NCBI GenBank assembly: GCA_025200525.1
Contig: CM045762.1
Coordinates: forward strand, 88,602,717-88,666,716
Length of the DNA stretch: 64,000 nt
From: Camellia lanceoleosa
Lineage: Eukaryota; Streptophyta; Magnoliopsida; Ericales; Theaceae
Direction of reading: 5' to 3'
The notes under the pieces were generated by a model. That model did not search any database. It had not been told where the DNA came from and saw only the letters and a program-made list of their open reading frames with translations. Of this stretch, positions 1 to 10,614 are shown one piece after another; positions within the stretch are counted from its first letter, which is position 1, and the number at the start of each line of letters is the position of its first letter. A program made the position numbers and the translations under genes.

Positions 1-420
1 GAGAGAGGTCATGGTTTTGGATATGGCTGAGGTAGAAATAATTATCGAATCCGTAGAGGACATGTTCAGAAAAATACCATACCATTCCACCAGAAGTGGA
101 ATAATCCTAAGACATCACAAGAAAAAGGAAAAAGTTTACAGAATAAACCTACCAAGATATATGAAAATGCTTGTCATAGATGTGGTATGAAAGGAAATTG
201 GTCACGTTCTTATCGTACGCCCAAATATTTGGTGGAATTTTATCATGCATCAATAAAAAAATAAAAAATAAAAAATAAAAAAAGGAGGCAAAAGGAATTG
301 AAATGAATTTCTCAGAATCATTATGCATTAATAGATATTACTCATCTTGATGTTTCATATTTCTTTGAAGATTCTGAAAGAAAAATTGATCATTTAATTG
401 GTGATGAAAATGTTCACATT
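1..420 (+). pseudogene. Copia gag 3' end (decayed zinc-knuckle nucleocapsid)
   Basis: The reading frame entering the window is the C-terminal part of a Ty1/copia Gag: a Gly/Arg/Asn-rich stretch followed by a CCHC-type knuckle at about 172-215. In a CX2CX4HX4C knuckle the two first cysteines are present, but the histidine position is Asn and the last cysteine is Tyr, so it cannot bind zinc normally. It is followed by a conserved copia segment ending in a Lys-rich tail and a TAA near 261. From about 305 to 425 another frame resumes with Asp/Ile-rich sequence ending in D-H-L-I-G-D, typical of the region before protease. A stop codon near 25 and the frame changes show the gene is dead. The 5' LTR and Gag N-terminus lie outside the window. 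Confidence 0.75.
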
Positions 421-594
421 GATTAACCTGATTCTCTAAATATCATATTATGTTTTGTATTGTCCTACTCTGATTATGACTTTTAAGTTTTATTTTTTGA
501 TTTAGGAGTTTGTAATTTCCCACTTTGAATTTTGAGATTAATAAATTTCGGTTTTTGTTTTATATATAAGCATGGCTTTCATTAATATATTGAC

Positions 595-1027
595 TAATTC
601 AAAAATGATTGGTGATGATATCTGTTTAGTGGACAGTGCAACCACACACACAATCTTACGTGATGCAAAATATTTTATACAATTAAACAAAAATTTGTAA
701 TGATGAAGCTTTATTTTTTACTAGATCCAGAAGAAATCTATTAAGTTTTAAAGATATACGTCATAATGGTTATCATATTGAACTTATAAATAAAAGTCAG
801 GAAGAGTATTTATTGATTACTTTAACTAATTCTAGGCAGAAACTAGTATTAGAAAAACTTTCTGCTTTTTCATCTGGATTATATTATACGAAAATAAAAA
901 TAATTGAGTCACATATTGTAATGCACCAGAAATGCTCTGACCCAAAAATATTTATGCTATGGTATGATCGACTCAGGCATCCAGGATCTATAATGATGCG
1001 TCGAATAATTAGAAGATTTTTTTACTA
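595..1027 (+). pseudogene. Copia protease remnant and GAG-pre-integrase domain
   Basis: Around 630-680 the frame reads V-D-S-A-T-T-H-T-I-L, the aspartic protease active-site neighbourhood of a plant copia lineage in which the usual D-S-G is D-S-A. The 71-residue open stretch 813-1028 contains W-Y-D-R-L-R-H-P-G, the GAG-pre-integrase H-P-G signature just upstream of the integrase zinc finger. The frames of the two blocks do not join, and stops occur between them (for example near 700). The order Gag, protease, pre-integrase, integrase on one strand is the normal copia order. Confidence 0.75.
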
Positions 1028-1039
1028 AGTGATTATCCA

Positions 1040-1810
1040 TGTTCTGCCTATTCATAAGAGAAACTAATTATCAGGTCATCACACACAAAAATAATTGTTG
1101 AATCTCCTTTTTGCAAAGAATTTAAAGGGATATATGTGGACCCATACATCCTTGTTGTGGATCATTTTATTATTTTATGATTTTAATAGATGCATTAACT
1201 AGATGATCACGTACTTGTTTACTTTCTACACGTAATATTGCATTTGCTAGACTCCTTGCTCAAATAATTAAATTGTAAGCACATTTTCCAAACCATCCTA
1301 TCATGACAATTCGTCCGCATAATGCCAGTGAATTTACATCTCAAGCATTTGATAATTATTGCATGTCCATTGACATTGGTATTGAACACCTTGTTGCATA
1401 CACTCATATCTAAAATGGTTTAGCTAAATCATTCATTAAGAGACTTCAATTGATTGTTCAGTCTTTGCTTATGAAAAGTAAATTAATTGTTTTAGCATGG
1501 AGTCATGCTATATTCCATGCAACATCTTTGATTTGTGTCAGGCTAACAGCATATCACAAGTATTCGCTATTACAACTTGTATTTGGTCAACCACAAAATG
1601 TTAGTCATCTTAGAGTTTGGTTACGCTATTTATGTCCCTATTGCACCTTTACAACACACTAAGATGGGTCCACAACATAGAATTGTAATTTATATCGGTT
1701 TTGATTCTCCATCAATCATTAGATATCTAGAACCTTTGACTGACGATGTGTTTAAGGCACAATTTGAAGATTGTCATTTTAATGAAACAATTTTCCCATC
1801 ATTAGAGAGA
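1040..1810 (+). pseudogene. Copia integrase core (decayed)
   Basis: Conceptual translation in shifting frames gives a copia integrase: a Cys/Phe-rich start, a core block with V-D-P-Y-I-L-V-V-D-H-F near 1135-1170 and an A-S-E-F-T-S-Q-A-F block near 1323-1350. The end has G-Q-P-Q-N-V-S-H-L-R-V followed by G-Y-A-I-Y-V-P-I and the M-G-P-Q-H-R conserved segment. Stops at about 1168, 1188 and 1413 and a frameshift near 1615 break it. The catalytic N-G-x-A-E-x segment reads N-G-L-A-K-S near 1415-1435, so the catalytic Glu appears to be Lys. Confidence 0.8.
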
Positions 1811-2640
1811 GACAAGTCGCAGCCTGAAACTCGACAAGAAATCACTTGGAATACTTCGACGTTATCTCATGTTGATCCTTGTATTAATCATTGTGAATTA
1901 GAAGTTCAAATGATCATTCATTTGCAAAGTGTTACAAATCAGTTATTGGATGCATTCACTGACACAAAGAATGTGACAAAATCTTACATATTAGCTGCTA
2001 ATACCCCAACAAGAATTAATGTCCTTGTCGAACAATCAGTAGGCATAGCAGCAAACGAGTCTAAGGCATGCCAGAAGTGTGGAAGACTCGTCGGTGCAAA
2101 AGACAAAATTCATCAAAAAAGAAAAGCTCAATAACAAAAAGTTGGTATTCTAGAAGAGACCATGACTGGATCTCCTAAAGAGATCATATCCATAAATAAA
2201 AGCACTCATGAAGAGACTAGAATCACAAAACAGGCTATAATAAGTTTATCCAAATCTCCTACTTATAAATCTCCAAAAGGAAAATCTCTTGAAGAGTTAT
2301 TCTTTGAAGTGGAAAAGGTACTTAAAAATAATGAGATCTCAATACATTATATGAGTATAGGACAAGTTTGAGATAGAAATCAAATTGTTGTCAACAACAT
2401 ATTTTCATTTAAAGTTTCTCTTGACATTATTATAAGTAATGTTGAAAATATTATCAAAAGTGATAATGACAATGAACCACAAACTATCGAAAAATGTCGA
2501 TAGAGAAATGATTGGCCAATGTGGAAAAAAAACAATACAAGCAAAGTCAAACTCCCTTGTGAAACGTGAAGTATTTGAACCTGTAGTCCAAACCCCTAAA
2601 GGGATACAACTTATGGGATATAAATAGGTATTTGTTCGAA
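1811..2640 (+). pseudogene. Copia integrase C-terminus and linker to reverse transcriptase
   Basis: The open stretch 1577-2134 continues past the integrase core as a hydrophilic Ser/Thr/Glu-rich tail. It is followed by short open pieces at 2162-2371 and 2439-2627 that are rich in Lys, Ser and Asn. This is the poorly conserved linker that separates integrase from reverse transcriptase in copia elements. No separate gene is recognised. Confidence 0.6.
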
Positions 2641-3720
2641 GATGCAATGAGCAAAATGAAATTGTAAGATATAAAGCACGACTTGTTGGGCAAGGTTTCT
2701 CACAGAGACCTGATATTGACTATGAAGAAACATATTCACCCGTAATGGATGCAATTACATTCAAATTTTTGATTAGCTTGGTAATTACAGAAAATTTAGA
2801 TATGCGTCTAATGGATGTTGTTACGGCATATTTATATAGATCACTAGATAGTGATATATATATATATATATATATGAAAGTCTCTAAAGGATTTAAAATG
2901 CCAGAAGCATCTTATTCAAAACCTAGAAGTGTTTATTTAATCAAGTTACGAAGATCTATATATGGGTTGAAACAATTCGGACGCATATGGTACAATCGCC
3001 TCAATGTGTATCTGTTGAAAAAGGGATATGTGAATGATCCAATTTGCCCATGGATGTTGTTACGGCATATTTATATAGATCACTAGATAGTGATATATAT
3101 ATATATATATGAAAATCTCTAAAGGATTTAAAATGCCAGAAGCATCTAATTCAAAACCTAGAAGTGTTTATTCAATCAAGTTACAAAGATCTATATATGG
3201 GTTGAAACAATTCAGACGCATATGGTACAATCGCCTTAGTGTATATTTGTTGAAAAAGGGATATGTGAATGATCCAATTTGCCCATGTATTTTCATTAAG
3301 AAATTAGAATCCGAATTTGCAATTGTTGCGGCATATGTTGATGATTTGAATCTTGTACGAACTCTAGAAAAGCTTACAAAAACTGCAGCATATTTAAAGA
3401 ACGAATTTGAAATGAAAGACTTTAGCAAAACAAATTTTTGTAGCCTGCATATCGAACACTTGCCAAAAAGGGATTCTTGTACATCAATCAACATATACAA
3501 AAAAGGTATCAAAGAACTTTTATGTGGATAAAGCTCATCCTTTGAGTACTCCTATGGTTGTTCGATCACCTGATATTTTTCGACCCTGAGAAAATAATGA
3601 ACTCCTTGGTCCTAAAGTCCCATATCTCAATGCAATTGGTGCTTTCATATATCTTGTAAATTGTACTAGGCCTGATATTGCATTCGCTGTCAATTTATTA
3701 ACAAGATATAATCTGTATCA
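2641..3720 (+). pseudogene. Copia reverse transcriptase with internal tandem duplication
   Basis: The RT begins with V-R-Y-K-A-R-L-V-G-Q-G-F-S-Q (2665-2705), then D-Y-E-E-T-Y-S-P-V and M-D-V-V-T-A-Y-L-Y near 2810-2835. The I-Y-G-L-K-Q block appears twice (about 2957 and 3194) because 2812-3050 is duplicated as 3051-3285. The catalytic Y-V-D-D motif is seen once, at about 3334-3345, where the second Asp pair is intact. A further block, N-C-T-R-P-D-I-A-F-A-V-N-L-L, lies at about 3660-3700. Frameshifts and a stop near 3586 interrupt the frame. The duplication and stops make the enzyme non-functional. Confidence 0.85.
2812..3285 (+). repeat. Tandem duplication of 235-239 bp inside the copia RT
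   Basis: The segment 2812-3050 is repeated immediately as 3051-3285 with few substitutions. The 4-bp length difference is explained by a shorter (TA)n tract in the second copy. Both copies start with TGGATGTTGTTACGG and end with AATTTGCCCA. This is a post-insertion duplication, since no copia element carries this RT segment twice. Confidence 0.9.
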
Positions 3721-3929
3721 ACTCGAAGACATTGGAATGGAGGGAAACAAATGTTATGTTATCTTCATGGAACAGCTGATATGGGTTTATTTTACTCAAA
3801 TGAATCAAAGCCTCAGTTAATCGAATATACAGATGTTGGATAACTCTCTGATCCACATAAAGCCAAATTACAAACAAGATATGTTTCTACCTATGGAAAT
3901 ATTGTTGTATCTTGGCGATTAGTAAAACA

Positions 3930-4247
3930 AATTTTGATTGCTACTTTTTGAAATCACTTAGAAATACTTGAAATACATGAAACAAGACAAAAATGTATTT
4001 GGTTTAGATCCATGATCCACCATATTCCAGAAAGATGTGAATTGTCTTCAACAAAAGACAGTCCAACCATAGTATATGAAGATAATGCTGCATGTATCAC
4101 ACAGATTAAAGAAGGCTATATCAAAGGTGGCAGGACAAAACATATTTCACCAAAATTCTTTTACACACATGAGCTCCAAAAGAATGGTGACATTGATGTT
4201 CAACAAATATGCTCAAGTGATAATCTAGCAGATCTATTTTCCAAAAC
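3930..4247 (+). pseudogene. Copia RNase H (split by a solo LTR)
   Basis: The frame 4012-4252 carries the copia RNase H core: V-Y-E-D-N-A-A-C-I (Asp of the catalytic centre), the R-T-K-H-I-S-P-K-F-F block, then Q-I-C-S-S-D-N-L-A-D-L-F-S-K-T-L. The reading frame stops at 4247 because a solo LTR has inserted. The natural continuation (T-T-F-K-K-L-M-H-N-I) resumes at about 6386, after the second copy of the target duplication ACTAC. Confidence 0.88.
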
Positions 4248-4600
4248 ACTACTGTTAATCATGTGTTTGATTCTGATGATGTCTAAAATATTATGGGATA
4301 ATTTGTGATTTTTAAATATAGAAATTTTTACAATTATTTGACACAAAAATATAAAAATAGATTTTGGTTGCATCGATTTAAAATAATAATACTTTATGTG
4401 CAATAAATAGTAAATTTACTATTCATTCTTTGACAAAATTAGTATACCCACGTGATAGTAGGTTGTCTTCATTTAAATGCATCTAAAATTTATTTCTACA
4501 ATAGTTTCAAAATTTATAAAATGAGAGTATATTTTTAAATATAATATAAATATTATTTAAAATTTTTTTAATGTGTTACATATATTTTTAACAACAATGC

Positions 4601-4747
4601 TACGTAACTCAAATTTTGTGGCTTAAAAGTGGCTCAAATGGCCAAAACGACGTCGTTTTGAGTACAGAACAACATTCAAATGGCCAAAACGACGTCGTTT
4701 TGGCCATTTAAATCACTTTTGAACCACAAAATTTGAGTTACGAGACA
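4601..4747. repeat. Short fold-back element (MITE-like)
   Basis: The left arm (TACGTAACTCAAATTTTGTGG from 4601) is the reverse complement of the right arm ending near 4745, with few mismatches. Both arms carry the perfect 16-bp palindrome AAAACGACGTCGTTTT. The whole unit can fold into a hairpin of about 60-bp arms. No clear target duplication was found. Confidence 0.7.
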
Positions 4748-5108
4748 TTTTCCTATTTTTAATAGAAAATTTACTACGTAAATGATACTTTCAATATTTA
4801 CCTTTTGATTTTTAGCCGGTTAAATACTGTGCAAATAGTGTTTGCTATTCATAGAAAGTGACTTTTGCTTATTAATTCAAACCTTGAGCTTGTTGCCTCA
4901 ATCTGTCAAAAGAAAAAGTTGCCAGCTCATGTGTGCCCCAAAAGTTGAAGCGGTGCCCGACCAAAAAAAAAAAAACAGAAAAAAAAAAAAAAAAGAAAAA
5001 GCAGCAGCTTATAACGTGCCCTGCTCTGTGTGCTCAGTTTGTTTTCACGTGGTTGTCTCCTCTTGATCCGAGAGGAGTGTATCTCTTCCTCAACGGATAA
5101 ATTTTTTA

Positions 5109-5746
5109 GGGTGAATTATAATAATAGTCTCAATAGTTTAGGGTTTGTGTCATTTTAGTTTTTGATTTTTTAATTGTGACACATTTAATTATAAATTTTG
5201 AATCTTATTTTAAATAAGGATAATTGAATATATCATTAAATTTTTCAAGGATAAAATCGTTAATTTGATCAAATATAAACTAATTTGATAAAAATAAATG
5301 TCAAACAAATATTTTTGAATTTTTAAAAATTATTTCTACCCATTAAAAATAACATTATGTAAAATTGATAAATCTTTTAGACATTTATTTATGTTTTTAC
5401 TAAATTAATTTTTATTATGTGTTTGGATGATGATCATGTAAAATTAATTTTTAAAAATTAATCATGTAATTTTTATTAATTTTTATCAATTTTACATAAT
5501 TTTATCATTGGTGGATAAAAATATTTTTTAAAAAATTAAAAATATTTTGTTGATATTTATTTTTGTCAAATTAGTTTATATTTTATTAAATTGACGATTT
5601 TGCCCTTAAAATTAAACAATGGTATCTTCAATTGTCCTTATTTGAAACAAGATTCAAAATTCAGGGTCAAATGTGTCACAATTGAAAAGTTAGGGACCAA
5701 AATGACACGAGTCCCAAACTATAGGGACTGTTAGTGTAATTTGCCC
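5109..5746. mobile_element. Mutator-like MITE, copy 1
   Basis: The element starts GGGTGAATTATAAT and ends ATTTGCCC, and its two halves are long inverted repeats of roughly 300 bp. It is flanked by AATTTTTTA (5100-5108) and AATTTTTTT (5747-5755), an 8/9 match to a 9-bp target duplication, the length typical of Mutator-like elements. It has no coding capacity. A second copy of the same family spans 8355-23214. Confidence 0.85.
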
Positions 5747-6134
5747 AATTTTTTTATTATATATGGAGTATTCTGTTAGGATAAAAATTAGAGAAATGTT
5801 GAATAGAAATTATGTGATATTAAAGTATTCTTAAATATTGTATTATGTGCTTTTAGTGATTAATTATTTCTTGTGAGAGAAAATCCATTGAGAGTTTGAG
5901 TAAAATTGTAAAAGGGTTTCATATCCCTTATTCTTATTTTTGTAAAAAGAGTGATATTTTTTGTGAGTGGTTTTTGAGATAAAATCATTTGGTGAGGTGT
6001 GACTAGGTATCGAATTCAAAACTAATCGGAGTGATCGGGATTGGTTACTTGTTGTAAATGTTCACTAGCACCCGTGAAGCTAGTGGTGTAATTACTATTT
6101 GAAGAATAGTGGAGAAATTCCAGAAGTGGATACA

Positions 6135-6226
6135 TGGGGAGTAGACGTAGGCCCGATGTACCAAGCCACTATAAATCGCATGGGGAGTAGACGTAGGCCC
6201 GACGTACCAAGCCACTATAAATCGCT
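6135..6226 (+). repeat. 46-bp tandem duplication in the solo LTR
   Basis: The segment 6135-6180 (TGGGGAGTAGACGTAGGCCC...) is repeated at 6181-6226 with one substitution (GATGTACC versus GACGTACC). Confidence 0.9.
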
Positions 6227-6385
6227 GTGTTTGCTTTCTCTTCCTTTTGCTCATTTTATTTCATTACTCTATTTTATACTGGTGAGCATTTTTATTTATT
6301 TATTATTTAGGTTGAATTTTTAATTTACCAATTCATTTAGAAACTCAATTCACCCCTCTTGAGTTGCCTTCTGGGTAACAACTAC

Positions 6386-6682
6386 AAACTACAACATTCA
6401 AAAAGCTCATGCATAATATTGTGCGTCAACATAAAGATCTATTATGCAGTTTTGAGGGGGAGTTATCTATTTAAACAGATTTGTAGATTGTACTATTTTT
6501 CCTTTGTCTAAGGTTTTTTCTTATTGAGTTTTCCTTAGCAAGGTTTTAATGAAGCAATCTAAACAAATCACATACAAAAATATTGTACTTTTTTTCTTTC
6601 ACCAAAGGTTTTTTCCCAATGGATTTTTCTTGGTAAAATTTTAACGAGATATATTCTTAGTATAGAGTTGTCCAGGGGGAAG
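6386..6682 (+). other. Copia 3' tail and polypurine tract
   Basis: This completes the RNase H C-terminus and gives the copia 3' untranslated spacer, including the internal purine run GAGGGGGAG near 6455 and the paired AAGGTTTTTTC-type blocks. The terminal polypurine tract CCAGGGGGAAG (6672-6682) directly precedes the LTR. Confidence 0.75.
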
Positions 6683-7948
6683 TGTTGTGAAATATTTGAA
6701 TAACCATTAAAAGAGATATCATTTTGATTCAAGATAAAACAATGAGATTAATGGAACATGGTGGAATTTAGTAAGTGAGGTTGTGTTAATTTACCTACCT
6801 CTCCAACCTCAACAACTCCTCACCATTTTCACTTACTTCACCAACCTTCCATCTCCATCAACTCCTCCAAATTCATATGTTGTATCTACTAAAATTTTGC
6901 CTATATAAGCAAATGTTTACTAATGTTTTGGTATTCATAAGTGTTAGGACCTTTTGTTGTCAAAATCCGTGCATCAAAACCAAGGTTGTGAGTTGTGGAA
7001 GTTTTCCAAGTTTTCATTTTTGTCGCTTCGGCGAAAGTAACGCCGAGGGGATTGCAAGCCCTCAAAGATTTCAAGCAGACCGAGAAGATCTTGGATGGAG
7101 TGATTCTCGCCGAAAGGGGAAATGGACGCCGAGCGAAGGTATGAATCACACATTTTGAAGTCTCCGCTCGGGCGGGAATACCCACGCTCGAGCGGACCGC
7201 GCGATAACAGTTTCTATAAATTCGCAGATTGGGTCTTTTTCAAGGGAACTTTTCCTAGATCTGGTTTAGGGTTTTCTAGGGTTTTGATTGAAGTTTTCTT
7301 CTGAGGTTTTGTGAGTTTTCTTTGATGTTCTTGAGAGAGTTCTAAACTTATGAGTTAAGATTCATACATCAAAGAGTTTGATACAACATATTCAAGAGAG
7401 TTCTCTTCGGTGGAATCCGAAGGTTATTACGTAGAGTTTCAAAAGGCGTTTGATACTTTACGTAGTCGTTAATTCGACAAGTGAAGTTGTGGTGTGGAAT
7501 CAACTTCAGATCGATTCGGATTTAAGGCGTGGTGAAAGAGTTACTGAAGATTCGAGACAAATTGACTGGGTTGGGTAATTTGTATGGTATCTTTGTAATC
7601 TTTTAGTTCTTCAAGAGTGGATTGATCGATGGCGGTTTCGCCGTGGTTTTTTATTACAATTGAAGGTTCTTCAATTGTGGTTTTTTCCACGTAAAAAATC
7701 GTTTGTGTCGATTTATTATTTATTCTTAAAAACAAACAAACTAAAATCACTCTCGTAAGTGCTTGATGATTTTAGGTTGTGTGTTTTGATTTGTTGGGAT
7801 TTGGAATTTGTTAATCTTGATCTAGTCACGAATCACGTAGGATTTTCAATAAGATTGAATGAGAAGTAATATTTACTCTCTCAATTGTAATTTTGTACTA
7901 TTCTCTTTAGCTCTCAGTTTTCTCTTATATGACTTTAATTGTATAACA
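6683..7948 (+). mobile_element. Copia 3' LTR, interrupted by a solo LTR
   Basis: It starts TGTTGTGAAATATT just after the polypurine tract and ends at about ATTGTATAACA (7948). A TATA box CTATATAAG lies at 6901. A 907-bp solo LTR splits it at 6937, so the true LTR is about 354 bp. The end coordinate is the best TG...CA fit; the 5' LTR is outside the window for comparison. Confidence 0.75.
6942..7848 (+). mobile_element. Solo LTR (TGTTAGG family) nested in the copia LTR
   Basis: It starts TGTTAGGACC, ends GTAGGATTTTCA, and is flanked by ATAAG on both sides (6937-6941 and 7849-7853). It has a TATA box CTATAAAT at about 7213, preceded within 50 bp by a CGCTCGAGCGG palindrome and a degenerate copy. 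A related LTR lies on the minus strand at 46784-47869; both share the CCACGTAAAA-type segment near the 3' end. It is probably a copia family. Confidence 0.85.
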
Positions 7949-8345
7949 ATTTGACAAGAATAGAATCAAAATACAGCTGAAGCTAAGCCCACACTTTTTT
8001 AATTCAAATGCACTGCACATGTATGAGATGGTCTTCTTGGGTAATACAGAACACCACAACAATAACTAGCAATAATATGACAACTATAACAACATTGGCT
8101 TGTGTTGAGAATATGGTTAAAAGAAATTTTTTGGTTTTTTAATTTTTTTTGTCAAATTTTTTTTTTTAAATATATATATATATATATTTTTAAAATAAAA
8201 TAAAATAAAAAAGCCTTCTTTTAACTTACCCCCTCAAAACAAGCTAATGATTATTGTCCAAAATTTACATATTTTTAGTGTAACTTTGTGGATCAGAATC
8301 TTCTATCATTCTTTTCTCCACAATAATTTTTACTTTGGTAATTCA
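7949..8345. other. AT-rich spacer
   Basis: No gene is seen. It contains a poly(T)/TA-rich run (8150-8200). Its first 40 bp resemble 23337-23375 (ACAAGAATRGAATCAAAA), a weak shared segment of unknown origin. Confidence 0.6.
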
Positions 8346-9126
8346 ATTGTTTAAGGGCGAGTTATATTAACAGTCCCTATAATTTAAAACTCATGTCGTT
8401 TTGGTCTTTAACTTTTCAATTGTGACATATTTGATTATGAATTTTGAATCTTGTTCAAAATAATGATAATTGAAGATATAATTACTCAATTTTAAGGGCA
8501 AAGTCGTCAATTTGATAAAATATAAACTAATTTGACAAAAATAAATGTTGAAAAAATAATTTTATATTTTTTAAAATTATTTCTACTCACCAAAGATAAA
8601 ATTATGTAAAATTGATAAATTTTTTACACATTTATTTATTTATTTCTTTTATTAAATTAATTTTTATTATGTGTTTGGATGATAATTAAGTAATGGGTGA
8701 TTGTTAGGCTTTTAATTTGTAAATGATATATTTAATATATGAAATGTTTTTAGTTTTAGATTTTTTGATTTAATGGATTGGTTTAGTAATGATATCAATG
8801 TTGTTGCTATATTTCTTTTTTGAAAAAATAGAAACTAATTTAATGAAAATAAAAACGACCACTCATGACATGATTATCATCTAAACACATAACAAAAATT
8901 AATTTGGTAAATAAATAAATGTGTAAAAGATTTATCAACTTTAGATAATTTTATCTTTGGAGCATAAAAATAATTTTTAAAAATTCAAAAATATTTTTGA
9001 CATTTATTTTTATCAAATTAGTTTATATTTTATTAAATTGACGACTTTACCCTTGAAATTGAGTAATAATATCTTCAATTATTTTTATTTGAAACAAGAT
9101 TCAAAATTCAAGATCAAATATGTCAC

Positions 9127-9880
9127 TGAGAGGGAGATTTATGATTTGGATTTGGGCCGTGATAATGGCTTGGCAAATTGTGGGCCGAACACATTTGGGC
9201 CCAGGCAGCCTGGGCCCTTCCAGGAAGGATTTTTGCTCAGTAATGGCATAGTTGCTGTGGAACCGAGCTACTTGGGCTTGTTGGCGCGGAAGCTGGTCTA
9301 GTGAAGGTTCAGCCGAGATGTTTGCTGCCTTACAGGGTTCCACGGTTCATGCACTAGCTCGACAGGAAGGCCGACAACTAACCAGCATGACTTATCCCGA
9401 GCTCGACTATACCGGAATGCAATCGAGCTCGGTCGTCATTGAGCTTGGCGAGTGGAGCGCTCCGATTAGGCTGACGACAGTTGACGGTAGAAATGTCAGA
9501 GTCTTACCGCCGAGCTCGAAGAGTGTAATTTGGTAGTTTGGTTAGGTGATGTTCAGCAAGATTTGTGCTGACAGATGGGATAGCAGCACCACGTGTTGAG
9601 AGACTAATGTGAGTAGATTTGGGGCGCAGAAGGTATATAAGCGAGTCTGCGCCCCCCATGCTGAGGCAGATGAACATTTGGTGAGACATACACTAAACAC
9701 TCTACACTCTCCCTTCTCTCTATCTATCCCCTGTGTGTGTGTTCTAACTTGATCGTCGGAGGGGTTTTCCGGCCACACACCGCCGGGTAGCTCACCGCCG
9801 TTGTGCTCGTAGGTCGATCAGACAGGTAGGAGCTTGGAAGAAAGGAGTACGGGCTCGCCTGAATATTTGCTCCCCGTACA
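9127..9880 (+). repeat. Tat 5' LTR
   Basis: It runs from TGAGAGGGAGATTT to CCCCGTACA. It is homologous to 22402-23142, most divergent around 9470-9540. It contains a TATA box at 9634-9640 and the start of the transcript, with a CACTCTCCCTTCTCTC-type pyrimidine tract downstream. Confidence 0.95.
9621..9655 (+). promoter_or_regulatory. LTR core promoter: TATA box inside a 10-bp dyad
   Basis: GGGGCGCAGA (9621-9630) and TCTGCGCCCC (9646-9655) are perfect inverted repeats enclosing AGGTATATAAGCGAG. The 3' LTR counterpart (22883-22917) keeps the TATA box, but both arms carry single changes. Confidence 0.8.
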
Positions 9881-9899
9881 AATGGTGCCGTCTGTGGGA
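9881..9899 (+). other. Primer binding site of the Tat element
   Basis: AATGGTGCCGTCTGTGGGA follows the LTR end at 9880 directly. TGG.GCCGT.T-type sites occupy this position in Tat/Athila elements. The cognate tRNA was not determined. Confidence 0.7.
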
Positions 9900-9946
9900 A
9901 GTTGACAGACAAAACCTTGTCTTCTAGGCTCATCTGATCGCCGTCC

Positions 9947-10513
9947 ATGGCGAACAACGACGAGATTCCGTTGTCTGCCATCGACGGAGTTACCTTGGAG
10001 TCAGGCAGACGGAGAGAAGGACATCCCGCCATCCCTTCTATGGCGGACCTGGAGACTTCTCTAGGAGGACATTCAAGAGACGCGCGGGATAAGCACGGAA
10101 GAAGCTTTGGTCATTCACGGAGTCCAGACGGTCACCGGCGGCGGAGAGAATCGCACGCCAGACGACTGGAACACAAGTTAAGGGACCAAGACGCCGTCAT
10201 CCGGAGAATGGCGGCGGAGATGGAGGATCTCAAGCGGTATGTTAAAGGGAAGGGTGAAGCTGGAGTAGGAGACCACAGTGAGCGCACCCAACCCCGCCAT
10301 TCATGCAGTCAGAGCCAGCGGCATACTCCGTCCATCTCAATCACTAGAAGTTATAAGGTTGGAGATTCCGACGCACACGTACAGAGGTCTAGCGTGCAAG
10401 ACAGCACCTATCTACCCTCACGTCCGGCGACGACATCGAGGTATTCCTATTCCGCTTGCTCAGAGGACTTGCGGGCAGTCTTGAAGGAACAGGCTCGCCG
10501 GCGGGAAGCTTAG
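9947..10513 (+). pseudogene. Tat gag, N-terminal part
   Basis: The first ATG after the PBS opens a 188-residue frame (M-A-N-N-D-E-I...). The sequence is Arg/Ser/His-rich and low in hydrophobic residues, with a predicted charged helix around residues 80-105 (R-R-L-E-H-K-L-R...M-A-A-E-M-E-D-L-K), as usual for the N-terminus of Tat Gag. A TAG at 10511 ends it, and the Gag core continues in another frame from about 10615. At least one stop and one frameshift therefore separate the halves. Confidence 0.75.
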
Positions 10514-10614
10514 AGAGTGCCGGCATTCCAGCGGCTATCCTATGAGGGACACGCCAGTGAAGAGGTCGGAATGCCTCTACCCGCCTAGTTGCGCCTCTCC
10601 TTTTAGACACAGAC

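Larger units (their letters stand above)
4253..6380 (+). mobile_element. Solo LTR, copia-type, inserted in copia RNase H
   Basis: The segment begins TGTTAATC and ends GGGTAACA and is flanked by identical 5-bp duplications ACTAC (4248-4252 and 6381-6385). Removing it and one duplication restores the RNase H reading frame. The last 600 bp (from about 5790) resemble long-LTR copia elements of the SIRE/Maximus group: a G-rich block with GTAGACGTAGGCCCGA and a pyrimidine run CAATTCACCCCTC near the end. It has no internal region and so is a solo LTR. A fold-back repeat and a Mutator-like MITE are nested within it. The orientation is inferred from those motifs. Confidence 0.88.
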
